A stretch of DNA of 64,000 bases from Themeda triandra (GCA_018135685.1 JAENPR010000756.1:62001-126000), one strand, 5' to 3'. Shown: positions 1 through 11,911, counted from the first letter of the stretch. Program-made: numbers and translations. The notes: generated by a model from the letters alone, not told the origin.

Positions 1-369
1 TACTTTGTACTCTGATATCTTGTCGACTAACTTGGTTATTGGTCTGCCTCTTCGAAGTGAGCAGAGTGCTGATGGATTTGTGATAGGAAGCAGAGGGAGA
101 TCAAAAACAGCAAGTCCGACCAGCGGCAGGTCGGCAACACTGTTCTACTCTCGCGCTCTTCACCGGAAACACGCCATGTCTCTCTACAAGTCGTGTAGCA
201 TGTCCGGGAGGAGCACAAGAAGCTTGTCCTAGAGTTGGCAAGACAACCTAGAATTTCAGGCAAATCTCATCAAGGGAGGTGCTGAATAGCAGGGGATTGG
301 AAAAGAGCTTGAGACAGAACAAAAGGTAAATGCAGATGTATTTTTGTTTAGTTTTTTTATTCAATCGGT
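1..369. other. 5' part of duplicated NLR unit 1 (no gene)
   Basis: This stretch aligns by eye with 45898-46440 (unit 4), and parts of it with 16381-16465 (unit 2) and 23330-23400 (unit 3). Shared landmarks are the 'ctaacttggttattg' stretch and the 'ctcgcgctctt' stretch. It is the non-coding upstream part of the segment that also carries the NLR gene. Short open frames here have no counterpart in the other copies and are not called. The unit probably begins left of the window. Confidence 0.6.
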
Positions 370-384
370 CATAACTCATTTCCT

Positions 385-2687
385 TTTCTCGAAAACACAA
401 AAGACTTGCACTTCTTTTTTATTAAGAAGAAGAATGCAAAATGTAATGCAACATAACGGGACCGGGGTGGAAACAAGATTAGCAACACGCTCTGCCACCT
501 CCGGTCAAGACGCACACGAAAGAAAAGAAAGAAGGCCACCTCCGACCCAACAAACATCCTGCGGAGCGGAGCTCACGCGAAAACACTACCACCACAACAA
601 GTCTGCACAGCAACAACTAGGGGCACCTGGGCGGAAGCTCATGGCACCTGGGCAGAAGCTCATGGCGGCCTCATCGGAGCCTTCACGAAGGGAATGACGC
701 CCGCAGACGCCAACTCCGGAGGTGCCCCGCCGGAACCTTCGTTCCTGAGCCCGCCGGCGCTGCAGACGGGCGAAGGGTCGACGATGCCTTCAGGAAGGAA
801 ATGACGAATACGCCACCGTCGTCGCTCCCGGGCAAGCCCAAGGAGAATGGTTTTCACCATCGCCATCGTCTGAGCGGTCAACCGCCCGAAGAGAGGCCAC
901 GGAAGCCGTCGCTAGGTAGTTGGGCAGCGCGCCGCGGGGCGGCCCGTCCATCCACCCACCACCCGGTGGGGAGGATGGGCCCCGTAGGAGTTGGCGCGGG
1001 CGCTGGCCCGCCCGGCCGCCCGCCCCGATCATCGGCAAGCACCGGATGCGCCGGTGGATTGGCGAAGCAGCCGAGGTATTTGGGCGCACGGCGAAGCGGC
1101 TGTCGGAAGCTACGGCCGTGGCGCGCGCGGGAGACGCTGGGTGGTGGCCCGCCGGTCATGGGCCCCAGTCTCAACCCTGGCACCCGCACAGCGCAAGCGG
1201 ATCGCGACGCGTCGACGAACCCATCCTCCGCCACACGGCAGAGGGAGACGGGGTGGCTCACACGAGGGCCATCCCGCCGCCAAGAACTGCCCCGCTGCGC
1301 CGGAGTTGTGGTTGGGGGCATCCCCACCGCAACGACCCTACCCGAGGCCCCTGCCTCAAGGCATAGCAGGGTTGCAGCGGGCGAAGGCCGCAGCAGGGCA
1401 GGTGGCGCCAGAGATAGCCCCTGCACTCACCGCCCCACCCAACCCTCGCCAAGGGCATCGGGAGAACGTCGGAGTCTTGATCGCCCGGAAGCGGCCGGCG
1501 GGCAACGCCGGGAACGGAGCGAGGAGAAATCCTGCGCCCGGCCAAGAACGAGGAAGGACGGGGAGGCGGCGAAGCGGGGAAAGCGGCGTCCGCGCGCGCC
1601 CGGCCGAGGCGCCCGCGCCTCAAGACCGGAAGGATGACTAGCGGCGGCAGCAACCCGGCCACCTCAACCCGGAAGGATGGACGTCGGGCACGGGGAGGTG
1701 GCCGGGGTGTGCAGAACGCACCACGCGCACGCGCCGGGCCGGCCCCCTCGGCCACCGGCCCCCGTCGGTGCCACGGAAGAGAGAGTGGAGGGGTGGGGCG
1801 CGATGCCTCGTCGAAGGGGGGGCTAGTCCGGCCAGAAGATGCGAACTTGACCCCGGCCGCGTCGCCGCTACGCGAGACCCGCGCTGCCCGCCGTGCCGGC
1901 CCGGCCTCGCACCGGCCATCGCCGCGCCAAGAAGAGGAGGGGAGGCCGAGCACGCACACCGGCAGAGGTGGCCGCCTCGTGGAGGCGGACCACGTCGGCG
2001 CAAGCCCCCGCGCCGTGCCTACCTCCCTCCCGCCGCCGGAGCCGGCGCCGAGAGCGAAGGTGGGGGGGGCACCGCCATGGGGACGGCCGGCCGGGGTAGC
2101 CGCCGGCTAGCCCCGAGCCCTGGGCCATATGTAGCGCCGCTAAGGCGCAGGTCGGGCCGGCCGGACCCCCGCCCGGCCCAAACCCTAGACGGCGCCGCCC
2201 TTGCCGCTGCGGTGGTGCGGGCCGGCCACGCGCGCAACGGCCGAGGCCGGGTGCTCGCGCCGCGTGGGCCTATGGCGCCGCCGCGGGTGGCCCAGGGGAG
2301 GCTGGACGGCGGACCCCGCCGCCGCCGCCATCGAACCCTAGACCGCCAGCCCACCGGCCCAGCAGGTCGCGCAGCCCCGGAGGGGGTAGATCCGGTCACG
2401 GGACGGCCGGATCCGGCCACTGGGGCGCCGGATCCGCCGTCCACTGGCCGGAGGGCGCCGGAACCGGAGGGGGAGAGAGGGGTGGGGAGAAGGAGAGCGC
2501 CGGGAGAAGGGCCCGCGGCGGGGGGCGGGGAGGCCTTGTTGCCTTCTCGCCCTCCCCTCGCCCCGGGCCACCGCCGCCGGTGAGGGCGGCGGCGGCCTGG
2601 CGGCGAGCTGGCTGGTGCGCGGCGGCGGGTGGGGGGCCTCGGTCGCCCGGGGAGACGACGCGAGGCGAGGCAGGTTCTCTTGGCTCC
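385..2687 (-). mobile_element. GC-rich insertion with 15-bp target duplication, probably a non-LTR retroelement
   Basis: About 2.3 kb flanked by perfect direct repeats CATAACTCATTTCCT at 370-384 and 2688-2702. In unit 4 the equivalent flanks (about 48370-48435) are continuous without this block, so it is an insertion. A 15-bp target duplication, the absence of terminal inverted repeats or LTRs, and a minus-strand end reading ...TTTTCGAGAAA next to the duplication suggest target-primed retrotransposition in minus orientation. About 650-2650 is extremely GC-rich, so every frame is open over long distances. I recognise no reverse transcriptase, and the long frames (for example 801-1637) look like composition artefacts. 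It could instead be a retroposed GC-rich transcript or a LINE 5' region. Insertion is well supported; family is uncertain. Confidence 0.6.
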
Positions 2688-2702
2688 CATAACTCATTTC
2701 CT

Positions 2703-2871
2703 CATATATGTTTTACATGTTTCCTACGAGATTAGAAGCACTTGGATCGGATTACCTTCTCCACGATTCCACTCTCCTCCATTCGTGGCGCAGAAACTAA
2801 TGAACCATCTAAATCATGGGTTATTATTATTAAAAAAAACTAGATTTGGGTGATTAGCAGTTATACATTGC
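2703..2871. other. Unit-1 flank between two insertions
   Basis: This matches unit 4 at about 48420-48575 and the stretch before NLR3 at about 35700-35850; shared text includes 'gcgcagaaactaatga' and 'gatttgggtgatt'. It is ancestral unit sequence lying between the GC-rich insertion and the LINE. No gene is seen. Confidence 0.5.
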
Positions 2872-2883
2872 ACTGACAAGAAC

Positions 2884-3858
2884 ACGCCACAGCCTTTATT
2901 TGTTTTTGCATGCCAAACGCCTCCCCCACCCCCACCCCGGCGGCCACCTTGGCCCCGTGGGCCTGTCGCCGCCTCCGCTCCTGTCCTCTGCAGCGCCTTG
3001 TGTCGCCTGATGGCTTAGAGGCACCCGCTGGCAGCGTGGTGCTCCTCGCCGGCGCTGACAGCGTGGTGCTCCTCGCCGGCGCTGAGGACTTTAGCCCCCC
3101 ACCGACGCTGAGGACCATGTCTCTGGCGTCAGCCATGGTCTCGGGTGCTACCTTGGCCTGAATCCCGTCTGGAGGTGTTGCTGGTGGTGTGGTGTCTGAG
3201 TCTGAAGATCTGGCGGATGAGCTGTTCGACGCTTTGCCTCAACCGGTTTGAGCGTCAGGAGCGATGCCAGGAAAGGCGAGGTCAACATTCCAGCTACAAA
3301 TGCAGCTTCGTCTTTTTTCTCAATCACGCAAAAGATTTGCGCGTATTTTAATTAAAAGAAGAGTTTTTAAGACATCCCAAAAAAGGTCTTACAGATTTAA
3401 CAATAAAAAAGAAAAGACACCACACAACCGAACTTGTATTATCCTATTACTCGCTAATTAACTAAACAACCGTTCCAAACATGGCGATAACCATGGCTGG
3501 CTCAAGCCCGCGTGATGCAGCTTCTTCTGGGGCTATCGCTACACATGCAGCTCACCCAAAGTTTTTCCTGATGGCTGCTATATTGATGTGTTGGGCACCC
3601 AACCGAGTGTTCTTGCAGTCCTAGAAATTTTCAGAAAGGAAATGAAGATCCTTTCCTTGAGGGCGAAGGCTAAATTCACCCATACTTTAGATTTATGGAT
3701 TCAAAATCTGTTGTAACTGTCCTTCTTGTTCTTCTCCTTTATGTTTCTTTTTTTTTTTTTTTCATGAAGCTCCTTTGTATTCTTTACTTTAAGCTTTTTT
3801 TTTTTTTTAATAAATTCCCTGTATGGGCCTCAGCCCCTCCAGTTTCGTCCAAAAAAAG
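2884..3858 (+). mobile_element. LINE remnant upstream of NLR1, internally deleted
   Basis: The element is bracketed by target duplications ACTGACAAGAAC (2872-2883) and ACTGGCAAGAAC (3859-3870, one mismatch). The NLR4 copy has a single uninterrupted version (about 48576-48588), an empty site. The 5' part (2890-3300) is the GC-rich leader also seen at 16470-16890 and 34770-35260. The 3' part (3550-3857) matches 17860-18242 and ends in AATAAATTCCC, a GGGCCTCAGCCC hairpin and a short poly(A) run. In the unit-2 copy this tail follows LINE ORF2 sequence. Most of the body is missing. The alternative is a duplicated non-coding leader of the NLR gene, but the terminal duplication plus A-tail favour a LINE. 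Confidence 0.6.
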
Positions 3859-3955
3859 ACTGGCAAGAACTTAGTTTTGGCTTGTCAACTCAATATTTGT
3901 TCGTTTGTGATTTCTTATGCAGGTGGTTCGACAAGTAAGCCTCCGACTCCGAAAT

Positions 3956-6900
3956 ATGAGTGGATTGGAGGCAGCTTTAGTCTCTGGGCTGCTGAAGGTT
4001 GCAAGCAACAGGCTTATTACTCTGATAGCCAATGAGTTTCACTCCATCAAGGGTGTGACAAAAGACCTATCTGAACTGCAGAGTCTACTTGAGGAGATCT
4101 CGAGATGGCTAATCCAAGCTCAGGACAGAGCTGTAGTAGACAGTGAGTTACCACTTGGTTGGGTAATAAAACTGAAAAATGTTGCTTATGATATTGATGA
4201 TTTACTAGATGAAGTCCGTCTAAAAGCTGAGAAACACAGCATAGATAGCAGCGGTGACAAGAATGCTGTAGTTGACTTCTTCTGTGCAAAACCGAAGATA
4301 TTTATGTTTCGATGCAAGGTGTCCCATAAGATCAAGGCAATCAAGCTCAGATTGGCAGAAATCGTGAAGCAAAGAAGTGACATGAATACTCTGCTGCCAA
4401 ATTTATCTGTTAATCAACTTGTTCCGAGCAAAAGCACTGCAACTGATGAACTGTACTTGTTGGGTAACCCTGACGAGTCAAAAATACCAAAAAGAGATCG
4501 AGAGAAGGATGAAATTATATCAAAGCTTGTAGAATTCAATGAAAGAGACAATTTCTTGATAGTTTCTATTGTCGGGATAGGGGGATCTGGCAAAACTACT
4601 TTGGCCAAAAACATATGCCATGATGAGAAGATAAAAGAGCACTTCAAAGATGAAATATTCCGAGTCCATGTGTCTCGGGAATTTGATGCAAACAGGCTTA
4701 TTGACAAGATGTTTGAAGTGATCACGAAGGAATCATCACATACTCATCCCGTACCACACAAGCTTGGTGTGATTTTAGACAAGATAACAAATAAAAAGTT
4801 TCTTCTTGTCTTGGATGATGCTTGGCATAAGAGCAGACTTGACTGGGAAAACTTCTTGCTTCATTTTAAAAGCAGTTTTCCAGGAAGCAGGGTGCTTCTA
4901 ACTACTCGTGATCAAAAGGTTGCAGAAGCAGTGAGATCTTGGCACACACACAGCATGGTATCCTTATCAGAGACGGAGAGCTGGGACTTCTTCATTAAGA
5001 TTTCTGGGTGGACTCCAGATGAAGGCTCCGAGCTTACACAAGATGGAAAACAGATTGTGAAGAAATGTGGTGGGGTGCCCCTAGCAATAAAAATTCTTGG
5101 GGGTGTTTTTCATGGCAAAAGTGAAACTGACATTTGGAGTTCTATAAGAGGAGGAAGCAACTTATGGAATGACGAGAATAAAGAAGATCAAGTGTTTGCA
5201 TGTTCGAAATTTAGCTATTTTCATTCGGAAAATCATCTAAAGCAGTGTTTTACATTCTGCTCCATATTCCCAAAAGGATACAGAATACAGAAAGAGCATT
5301 TGATTGGACAATGGATAACACATGGATTTGTCATTTCGCAGTATCAAGATCGACTACAAGACGTTGGACGTGAGTACTTCAATTCTCTTGTGAATGTCGG
5401 GTTTCTTCAAGATTCATTTGAATATTATGTGAATAGAAGAGTACCAGCATACAAGATGCATGACTTAATTCATGATCTTGCTCAAAAAATTTTACAACAT
5501 GAAGTGGTGGCATTTCCTCTGGAGAATAGGACTACAGATTCTACACTTACATGCAGATATTTATCTGTGAATCCATGCACTGAAAACATTGAGTGGCAGT
5601 TAGTTGACAAGGCCCGTGCCCTATATGTCTCTGATGGTAACATAAAATTTACTAAACCAGTTAAGAGGAGTACCTCTATCCGCAGTGCTGTTCTGGACTA
5701 CACAATGTGTACTTCATTTCCACAATTCATATTGAAGTTTGAACTTCTTGGATATCTTGAAATGCGTAATGTTTGTTTCACAGAATTTCCAGGAGCTATG
5801 TCAAACTGTTGGAACTTGCAGTCACTTTATTTTATCAGTTGCAAAGGTTTTGTTACGTTACCTGAGTCTGTTGGCAAGCTTAAGAAGCTAAGAACTCTGG
5901 GGCTGAGATTTAATACCGATCTTGAGAGTTTGCCTCAGTCCATTGGTGATTGTCACCATCTTGAATCATTGGATCTGAATGAATGTGAGAAGTTCAGAGA
6001 ATTACCAAGCACCATAGGTAAAATAGAAAACCTACGGGCCCTTCATATATACAGATGTTCATGTCTGAAACAATTGCCATCACAATTCATTGGGGAGTTC
6101 AGCAGCTTGCACACAATCAAATTAGATTATTGTTGGCACTTCCAGGACCTGCCGGGCACATTTTCTTGTGAGACATTACGTACTCTTGACCTCTCAAACA
6201 CCAAAGTTATCGTGATACCCCAATGGGTCACTACAATTGGTACTCTAGAATGTATAAACCTTGAGTCTTGCAGAAAGCTGTTGGAGTTGCCTAAAGGTAT
6301 AGGTAATTTGAAAAAACTAAGAGTCTTGAACCTACAGCATTGCTGGGAACTGCGTTGCATACCATCAGGGCTGGGACAACTGACTTGTTTAAGTAAACTG
6401 GGTTTGTTTGCAGTGGGGTATGGTACAGATGATGCAACGATCTCCGAGCTTGAGAATCTTGATAAGCTAAATGGTGACATGATAATTACAAACCTTCAGT
6501 TTGTGAAGGATTTAGATGATGCAAAGAAGGCTTGCTTGAAGCGGAAGAATAACATACAGGGGCTAGAGTTGAAGTGGTCTTCAATTGAAACTGAAGAACT
6601 GTTACCATTAGATATGGAACAAGAGCAGGGTGTGTTAAACGCTCTTGAACCACCATCAGGAGTTGAGAATTTGACAATCAGTGGTTACCAAGGTACTTGT
6701 TTGCCATGGTGGATGATGAAGGAAATCTGTTTCCTTTCTCTAACTGGACTGACGCTCCGTGACATTCCTAGCTTGAAGCATATGGGAGGACTTGTATATT
6801 TCCTTCGCTGAAAGACCTCGGCCTGTACCAATTGGCTAATTTAGAGGAGCTCTGGACTACGACATGTGGAACAGAAACAGGGGAATACTGCTTTCCTGTC

Positions 6901-8014
6901 CTGTCTAGTCTAAACGTATGGGGCTGTCCGAAAGTGAATGTGAAGCCTTACTTCCCACCATCACTGGAGCACCTGTCTTTAGGTAAAAGCAACCTCCAGC
7001 TGCTATTACCAGGTAGCTTCTCTGATCCACTACGCCCACCTATCGATGAATCCATGCCGTCCAGCAGTGAGAATTTGGTGGTCCGTCGCCTCAGAGAACT
7101 GGAATTGGCAGGATTTGACACATCATCCTTTGGCCGGGATTTTTTGCAGCAGGAGCAGCACCGCACTGAACTGGAGACCTTGGGCATCAAAAGCCGTGAT
7201 GACCTGAAAGAATTACTTGAGAGCATCAACGAATGCCCCAGCGCTGATTTGTCTCCCGAGTTGCTAGAAGAACTGCGCTCTCTACCATATCTCTCTGAGA
7301 GCAAGTTTAATAACTCAGCCGGGAGCCGGCGTTATACCTATACCACGTCAGTAACAGCTTTTACTAACAATCTACCATATAATAAGTTAGCTGTAAGAGC
7401 GGGCGGTAAACATTTATTACGTGCATGTACGCACCAAGTTCTAGGACCTGTGATTTGCATGCGCCTGCTTCTCGCTAGCATGCGGGCTGAGAGCGTAACT
7501 TTATTTCTCGTGGCTTGCGCTTCAGTCGGCGAGATGGGAAGCGCCCGCTTCACAATATCTCTCCTAACGTGGCACTTTTTTGGCTGATGTGTACTTCTTT
7601 TCGCCGGCTAAAAAACGTTATAATACATGCTCTGATACCGCAGTGATTGACAGCGTTTTTCAGTCGACAGAGCACCTTATGTCCCTCACCAAGTTGACCA
7701 TTTCATGGTGGCACTGTCTGAAGAAATTGCCTGAGGCGATTCAGCACCTCACCTCCCTTGAAGAACTGCATCTGAACTTATGCGAATCACTGACCGTGTT
7801 ACCGGAGGGGATCGGACAACTCTGTGCACTTCGTCGGCTTTCAATCCAGCAATGCCCTGCCCTCGAATGCCTGCCCCAATCCATACAACGCCTTACTGCT
7901 CTCAAGGATTTGTTAATTTATAACTGTCCTCACTTGGCAAGGCTATACAAGAAAGACATGGGGCCAGAATGGCACCTCGTGTCTCACATTCCTGCTGTTT
8001 ATATTAAAAATTAG
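3956..8014 (+). pseudogene. NLR1: CC-NB-ARC-LRR resistance gene, disrupted
   Basis: This is a homologue of intracellular immune receptors of the RGA type. The start is the ATG at 3956 (MSGLEAALVSG), 20 bases after a splice acceptor ending TTATGCAG; the same start is conserved in all four copies. The protein opens with an Rx-type coiled coil holding an EDVID-like DIDDLLDE motif. NB-ARC motifs follow: P-loop GIGGSGKTT, kinase-2 LLVLDDAW, RNBS-B GSRVLLTTRD, GLPL CGGVPLA and MHD KMHDLIHD. LRRs follow from about residue 600. Two lesions break it. One T is missing near 6791 (paralogue ACTTTGTATA, here ACTTGTATA), ending the first frame at 6811. A 334-bp MITE then interrupts the C-terminal LRR at 7299-7632. 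The rest matches NLR4 and NLR2 to the last LRR (ending ...IPAVYIKN). The missing T is in a homopolymer and could be a sequence error, but the MITE also shifts frame. Confidence 0.88.
7299..7632. mobile_element. MITE inside the NLR1 LRR exon
   Basis: A 334-bp insertion flanked by TGA (7296-7298 and 7633-7635). The uninterrupted paralogues read CTCTCTGATACCGC at this point. The ends are imperfect inverted repeats: GAGCAAGTTTAATAA on the left, and GAGCATGTATTATAA reading inward from the right. Both ends share an AGCCGGCG block about 30 bases in. A 3-bp target duplication suggests a CACTA- or PIF/Harbinger-type transposase source; I do not recognise the family. Confidence 0.85.
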
Positions 8015-9276
8015 GGGTGCTGTGGGCATGGGAAAGGTGGAAGCATCCAACAGTCTGGTACGTTCTACAGTGCCTATTACTGATTCTAAATTTCTACTCT
8101 GCGTTTATGTTATGGTGAAGTCCTGGTGGGAGAGGAGATACTTTACATGATATATGTGTTAGTACTGTTCTACTTCCATATATTGACAGACTTCTGATGC
8201 GATCGCATTAGTATCAGCGGCAACAGACTCATTACGCTCGCTTCCTCATGCTTATGCAGGCTTCAGGTTTCGGGGATTAAGAAGGATTTGCTGTCGCCGT
8301 GTTGATGATTGATCACACTGCTAGACGACGCACGGCAGGTCCACTGCACAAGCGATTTAGTAATGCACAGCTTCATGGTATATCAAAGTTTTGTTGTTGT
8401 TGTTGTTGTATGAACTCAGTGGCTGGTCTTGTACGAAGCGTGGTAGGAATCATTCTTTCTTATTAGGGCCTGTTCGGTTCCCAGGGAACCGTGGCCTAGC
8501 CGAATTGCTGATCTAATTTAATCCTCTGGAACGATTCCTCCGTGGAATCCTGCCCAAGGGTCAAGGGTCAAGGGTTCAAAGAGACCCATATGCTGTCTTT
8601 GTTATTTGTTTTTCATTTTTACATTTATGAAGTGAATGACACGTTGAGAAGTTAGTACATTTTTTTACAAGAAACTTAGTTTTTATTTGATGAGATCGAG
8701 TATGTGCATGTTGTGGGCTCTGGCTTCGGCTATGTGCCTATATTTGTGGCTGGCGAAGGCACGGGCCACCACTCCGTCAGGAAAACAAGTCGCCGCCGCC
8801 GCTGGCCAAGGCACGCCGCTACTCGCACACTACGCCGACGCGTCGGCGGAGGCAAGGTGCCCCTGCACAGCACAGCCTGGGCAACCTCATCGCTAGGCAG
8901 CACGTCAACAACACCTTCATGTTCAAAATTCAAAAAAAAAAAAAATTGTCAAACCAACAGTCTGCGGCATCGCCAACTCAGCCGTGATCAGCACCAAACC
9001 TCCGATCTCACTTGTCTTCTCAGCCACACGAGTTTCACAGGAGTTTCGACAAAGTTACCACAGATGATACAAAATTTTCATATAGATAATTTAGTAATGA
9101 CCGTCGTGACATGGTAGCATATTGCTCAATCTATTCTTTCCCCCTTCATCTCATACATGCCGGAAAATAACAGTTACCGACCTCTTCTTTCCAGATAGCC
9201 ATTCTCTAAAAGAAATGGAAGAAAAGAAAACCGTAGCAAGTCAGATCATAATACACACACCAACGTTTTACAAGTT
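8015..9276. other. Unit-1 downstream block (3' flank of NLR1)
   Basis: This is collinear with 22079-22870, 39661-40921 and 52599-53518. It contains the shared NLR 3' flank, a decayed Tourist-like MITE and a conserved spacer leading to the LEO1 3' end. Open frames in the GCCGCC-rich part (8700-8940) differ between copies and show no family signature, so none is called. Confidence 0.6.
8466..8557. mobile_element. Tourist-like MITE, decayed right end
   Basis: Starts GGGCCTGTTCGGTTCC after TTA. The best-preserved copy is at 22564-22690. Here the right inverted repeat is lost after 'ggaatcctgccc'. It lies at the same place in all four units, so it was inserted before the duplications. Confidence 0.6.
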
Positions 9277-9444
9277 TTAGTCATCGTCGCTGTCATCAAA
9301 CACGAAAGCCTTTCTACGATGCTGCACAGCCGGCTGCTTCCTTGGAGGAGAAATGGAGAATCATCGTCGTCGTCATCCTCGGACACCAGCTCCTCACGCC
9401 TGTGCCCGGCCACCGCCCCCAGATTCTCTCTTCCGTTTAGGTGC
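9277..9444 (-). pseudogene. LEO1 last-exon fragment, unit 1
   Basis: This copies the final LEO1 exon (functional version 53519-53674), including the stop codon (TTA on + at 9277-9279) and the splice acceptor GCAG|GCAC-type boundary near 9444. It has an extra block ('gaaatgga') in the serine/aspartate-rich part and another insertion near 9417. Homology to LEO1 stops about 9455, directly after the acceptor, and no other LEO1 exon follows. It is a passenger of the segmental duplication and has no promoter of its own. Confidence 0.85.
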
Positions 9445-9467
9445 CTGCATCAGAAAATTGGCAGCTG

Positions 9468-10190
9468 CAGCTAGCACTAGCAGCGTCTGTAACTAGCGTC
9501 TGCTAAGGCATTCTCATGGTCACAGATTGTGACCTACCTCGTTCTATGTACGATCCAAGCCATGAAAGAAACAACAACAGTTAACATCCAACACAATCAT
9601 CAACCCATACATGTCAAACTTTAATCTTTACTGAATACTGATGATATTTACAAGATTTCAGAAGGCCAAATGCTTCAACAGTTCTGAAACTACATACCAT
9701 TTGAGCAAAGCTTGTTCTGTACTTTCTATAGGACCCAAAAGGCTGAAGCATGTTCTGAACTGTCGATTTATCTTACTCGATTGACTATGCCTGCAGGACC
9801 GACGTTCTGAACCTCGGCCGGCACTGCTTGGGCACCTGACAGCCGCCTGATCTGAGTTATGCAGAGGACGGCTGCTCACTTGGCCGATGAAGTACAACCT
9901 GCATTCTGCAACAACTAGCAACAGCACTAGGCAGAGTGCAGCAAAGCATCTGCAAGTTGGCGACTACAGCTAGCACTAGCAACGTCTGTAATTAGTGTCT
10001 GCTATCGCATTCTCCTCGTTCTATGTACGATTCAAGCCATGAAAGAAACAACAGTTAACATCCAACACAATCATCAACCCATACATGTCAAACTTTAATC
10101 TTTACTGAATACTGAAAATATTTACAAGATTGCAGAAGGCCAAATGCTTCAGCAGTTCTAAAACTACTACATACCATTTGAGCATCAGTA
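9468..10190. repeat. Direct duplication of about 230-240 bp
   Basis: 9468-9710 and 9959-10190 repeat the same text in the same order: 'agctagcactagca', 'tctatgtacga', 'aagccatgaaagaaacaaca', 'atcatcaacccataca', 'gcagttct'. Between them are about 250 bp of unrelated sequence. No coding potential is recognised. The tract sits between the unit-1 breakpoint and the receptor-kinase remnant and may be 3'-flanking sequence of that gene. Confidence 0.75.
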
Positions 10191-10272
10191 CCCATTTTTC
10201 TCAGTCACGCAGGAACCGAAGTAATGTCGCTCAAATGTTATGTAGTTTCAGAACTGCTGAAGCATTCAGTTT
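10140..10272. repeat. Imperfect inverted repeat (possible hairpin)
   Basis: About 45 bp at 10140-10185 ('aatgcttcagcagttct...catttgagc') recurs in reverse complement at about 10228-10272 ('ctcaaatgttatgtag...agaactgctgaagcatt'), with a spacer of roughly 40 bp. A transcript would fold into a long stem. The arms also match the direct duplication next door, so an inverted duplication is the simplest origin. Confidence 0.7.
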
Positions 10273-10525
10273 TCATTTTTTTTTCACCTTTTTTTTCCTT
10301 TTTTCTATATTTTTCATTTTTTTTAGAGGAAGCATTCATCTACCTAGAATGTTATCCATCAGTAAAACTTGGTGGAGAGGAGGCTGCTGAGGAGATAAAA
10401 TTGACGGCACCTCCTTACCTCCATATCACAGCTACTAACCCTCCTTGGCTTGGCAGGGAGAGGACCTACTATCAGTGCATCAGTTCTTATTAGGTAAGTA
10501 TTTAGGCGCTGAGTGCCTTGCCTTC

Positions 10526-11880
10526 CTAGTAAGAAGGTGGTCGGAGTTCCCTTAGGCGTCAAACAACATGCTTCATTGTGGGCCTAGAAGCAAGAGACTC
10601 CTGCGTGCACCGGACCCCCAGGTTCAGGAACTCAACCAGATCATCATGTGGGGCTTTCTCCCACAAGCCTTCGATGAAGAAGTCGCGAATCCTGCCACTC
10701 TGGATAAGCCTCACAGCCCAGCTGACAATGTTGAAACCATTTCCATATGGAGAAAATGATGGGTCCAGTGCTTTCTTATCTGAAATCAGCTCCAGCAGCA
10801 CAACTCCGTAGCTGTAGACATCCGCCTTGTCGGACACGCGACATGTCATTGCATACTCAGGGGCCACATAACCGAAAGTACCAGCAACATCCGTTGTCGT
10901 ATGCGTTACTGAGTTCCGGAGAAGCCTCGCCAATCCAAAATCAGAAAGGTAGGCGTTGCATTCATTGTCGAGCAAAATGTTGTGTGGCTTGACATCCCGG
11001 TGCAGAATGCGGGGGACACATTCATCATGCATGTACGCAAGCGCACTAGCGACATCTAGAGCAATCTTGTGAAGCCTTCTCCAGCTGATTGGCCTCTTAC
11101 CCCTCTCTTGTATGAACCTTTCCAGGTTGCCACCTGGCAGATAGTTGTATATCAGAAACATCTCCGACTCGCTGATGTGGTACCCCAAGAGCGTGACAAG
11201 ATGAGGATGACGGCATTGCCCAAGAATCCTCACTTCCGCTTGGAACTCCTTGTCGCCATGCTGCTTCCCAACAGCAAGCTTCTTTATTGCCACCAGAACT
11301 CCAGGTGCAATCTCAGCTCTGTATGTCGAGCCAAAGCCGCCGTTGCCAATGCAGTTGCTAGCATTGAAATTCCCAGTGGCGCGGACAACGGCCTCATAAG
11401 TCAGGGGGGCTCCAATTTCAACATCGGCGAAAATCTTAACTTCCCTTGTCCTGAAAGAGCGCCTTGATGCTCTCTGAGGCCATTTCCTTTTGCAGATGCA
11501 CAGGGTGAGAGCAACTAACAGAAGCACGGCAATGGCTGATGCAGAAGCTATGGCGGCAATCTCTTTGATATCCAAACCACCACCACCATTGCTGATCCTC
11601 CTGCTTCTGGTGGTTCCGTTTGAAGTGCCTGGCCTTCTCTCAGTCAACTCTCTGATAATTGTTGGCATTGGAGAAACAGGAAACAGTTCACCAGTAACTG
11701 AATTAGCAATAACTTCATGAACTGGTGAGCCGGCAGCAGCAGCATTAACAGCAGCAGCACTTGTCTCTTCTCCAAATGGTTTCTTCTTGTCAGCAGTGCA
11801 ATTTCGAGGATCATCAGGAACATCCTCGCCTGATAGAGAATTGTTGGTAACATTTTTTAGATTCAAAGATTCAAAAAAAA

Positions 11881-11911
<31 letters not shown>

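Noticed and set aside
801..2690. Long overlapping open frames on both strands
   Set aside because: They arise in very GC-rich DNA where stop codons are rare. No frame has a recognisable motif, and all lie inside an insertion missing from unit 4.
3956..6811. NLR1 as a functional truncated NLR
   Set aside because: The first frame alone keeps CC, NB-ARC and part of the LRR. However, the downstream remainder is clearly the same gene, broken by a frameshift and a MITE, so a pseudogene is the better description.
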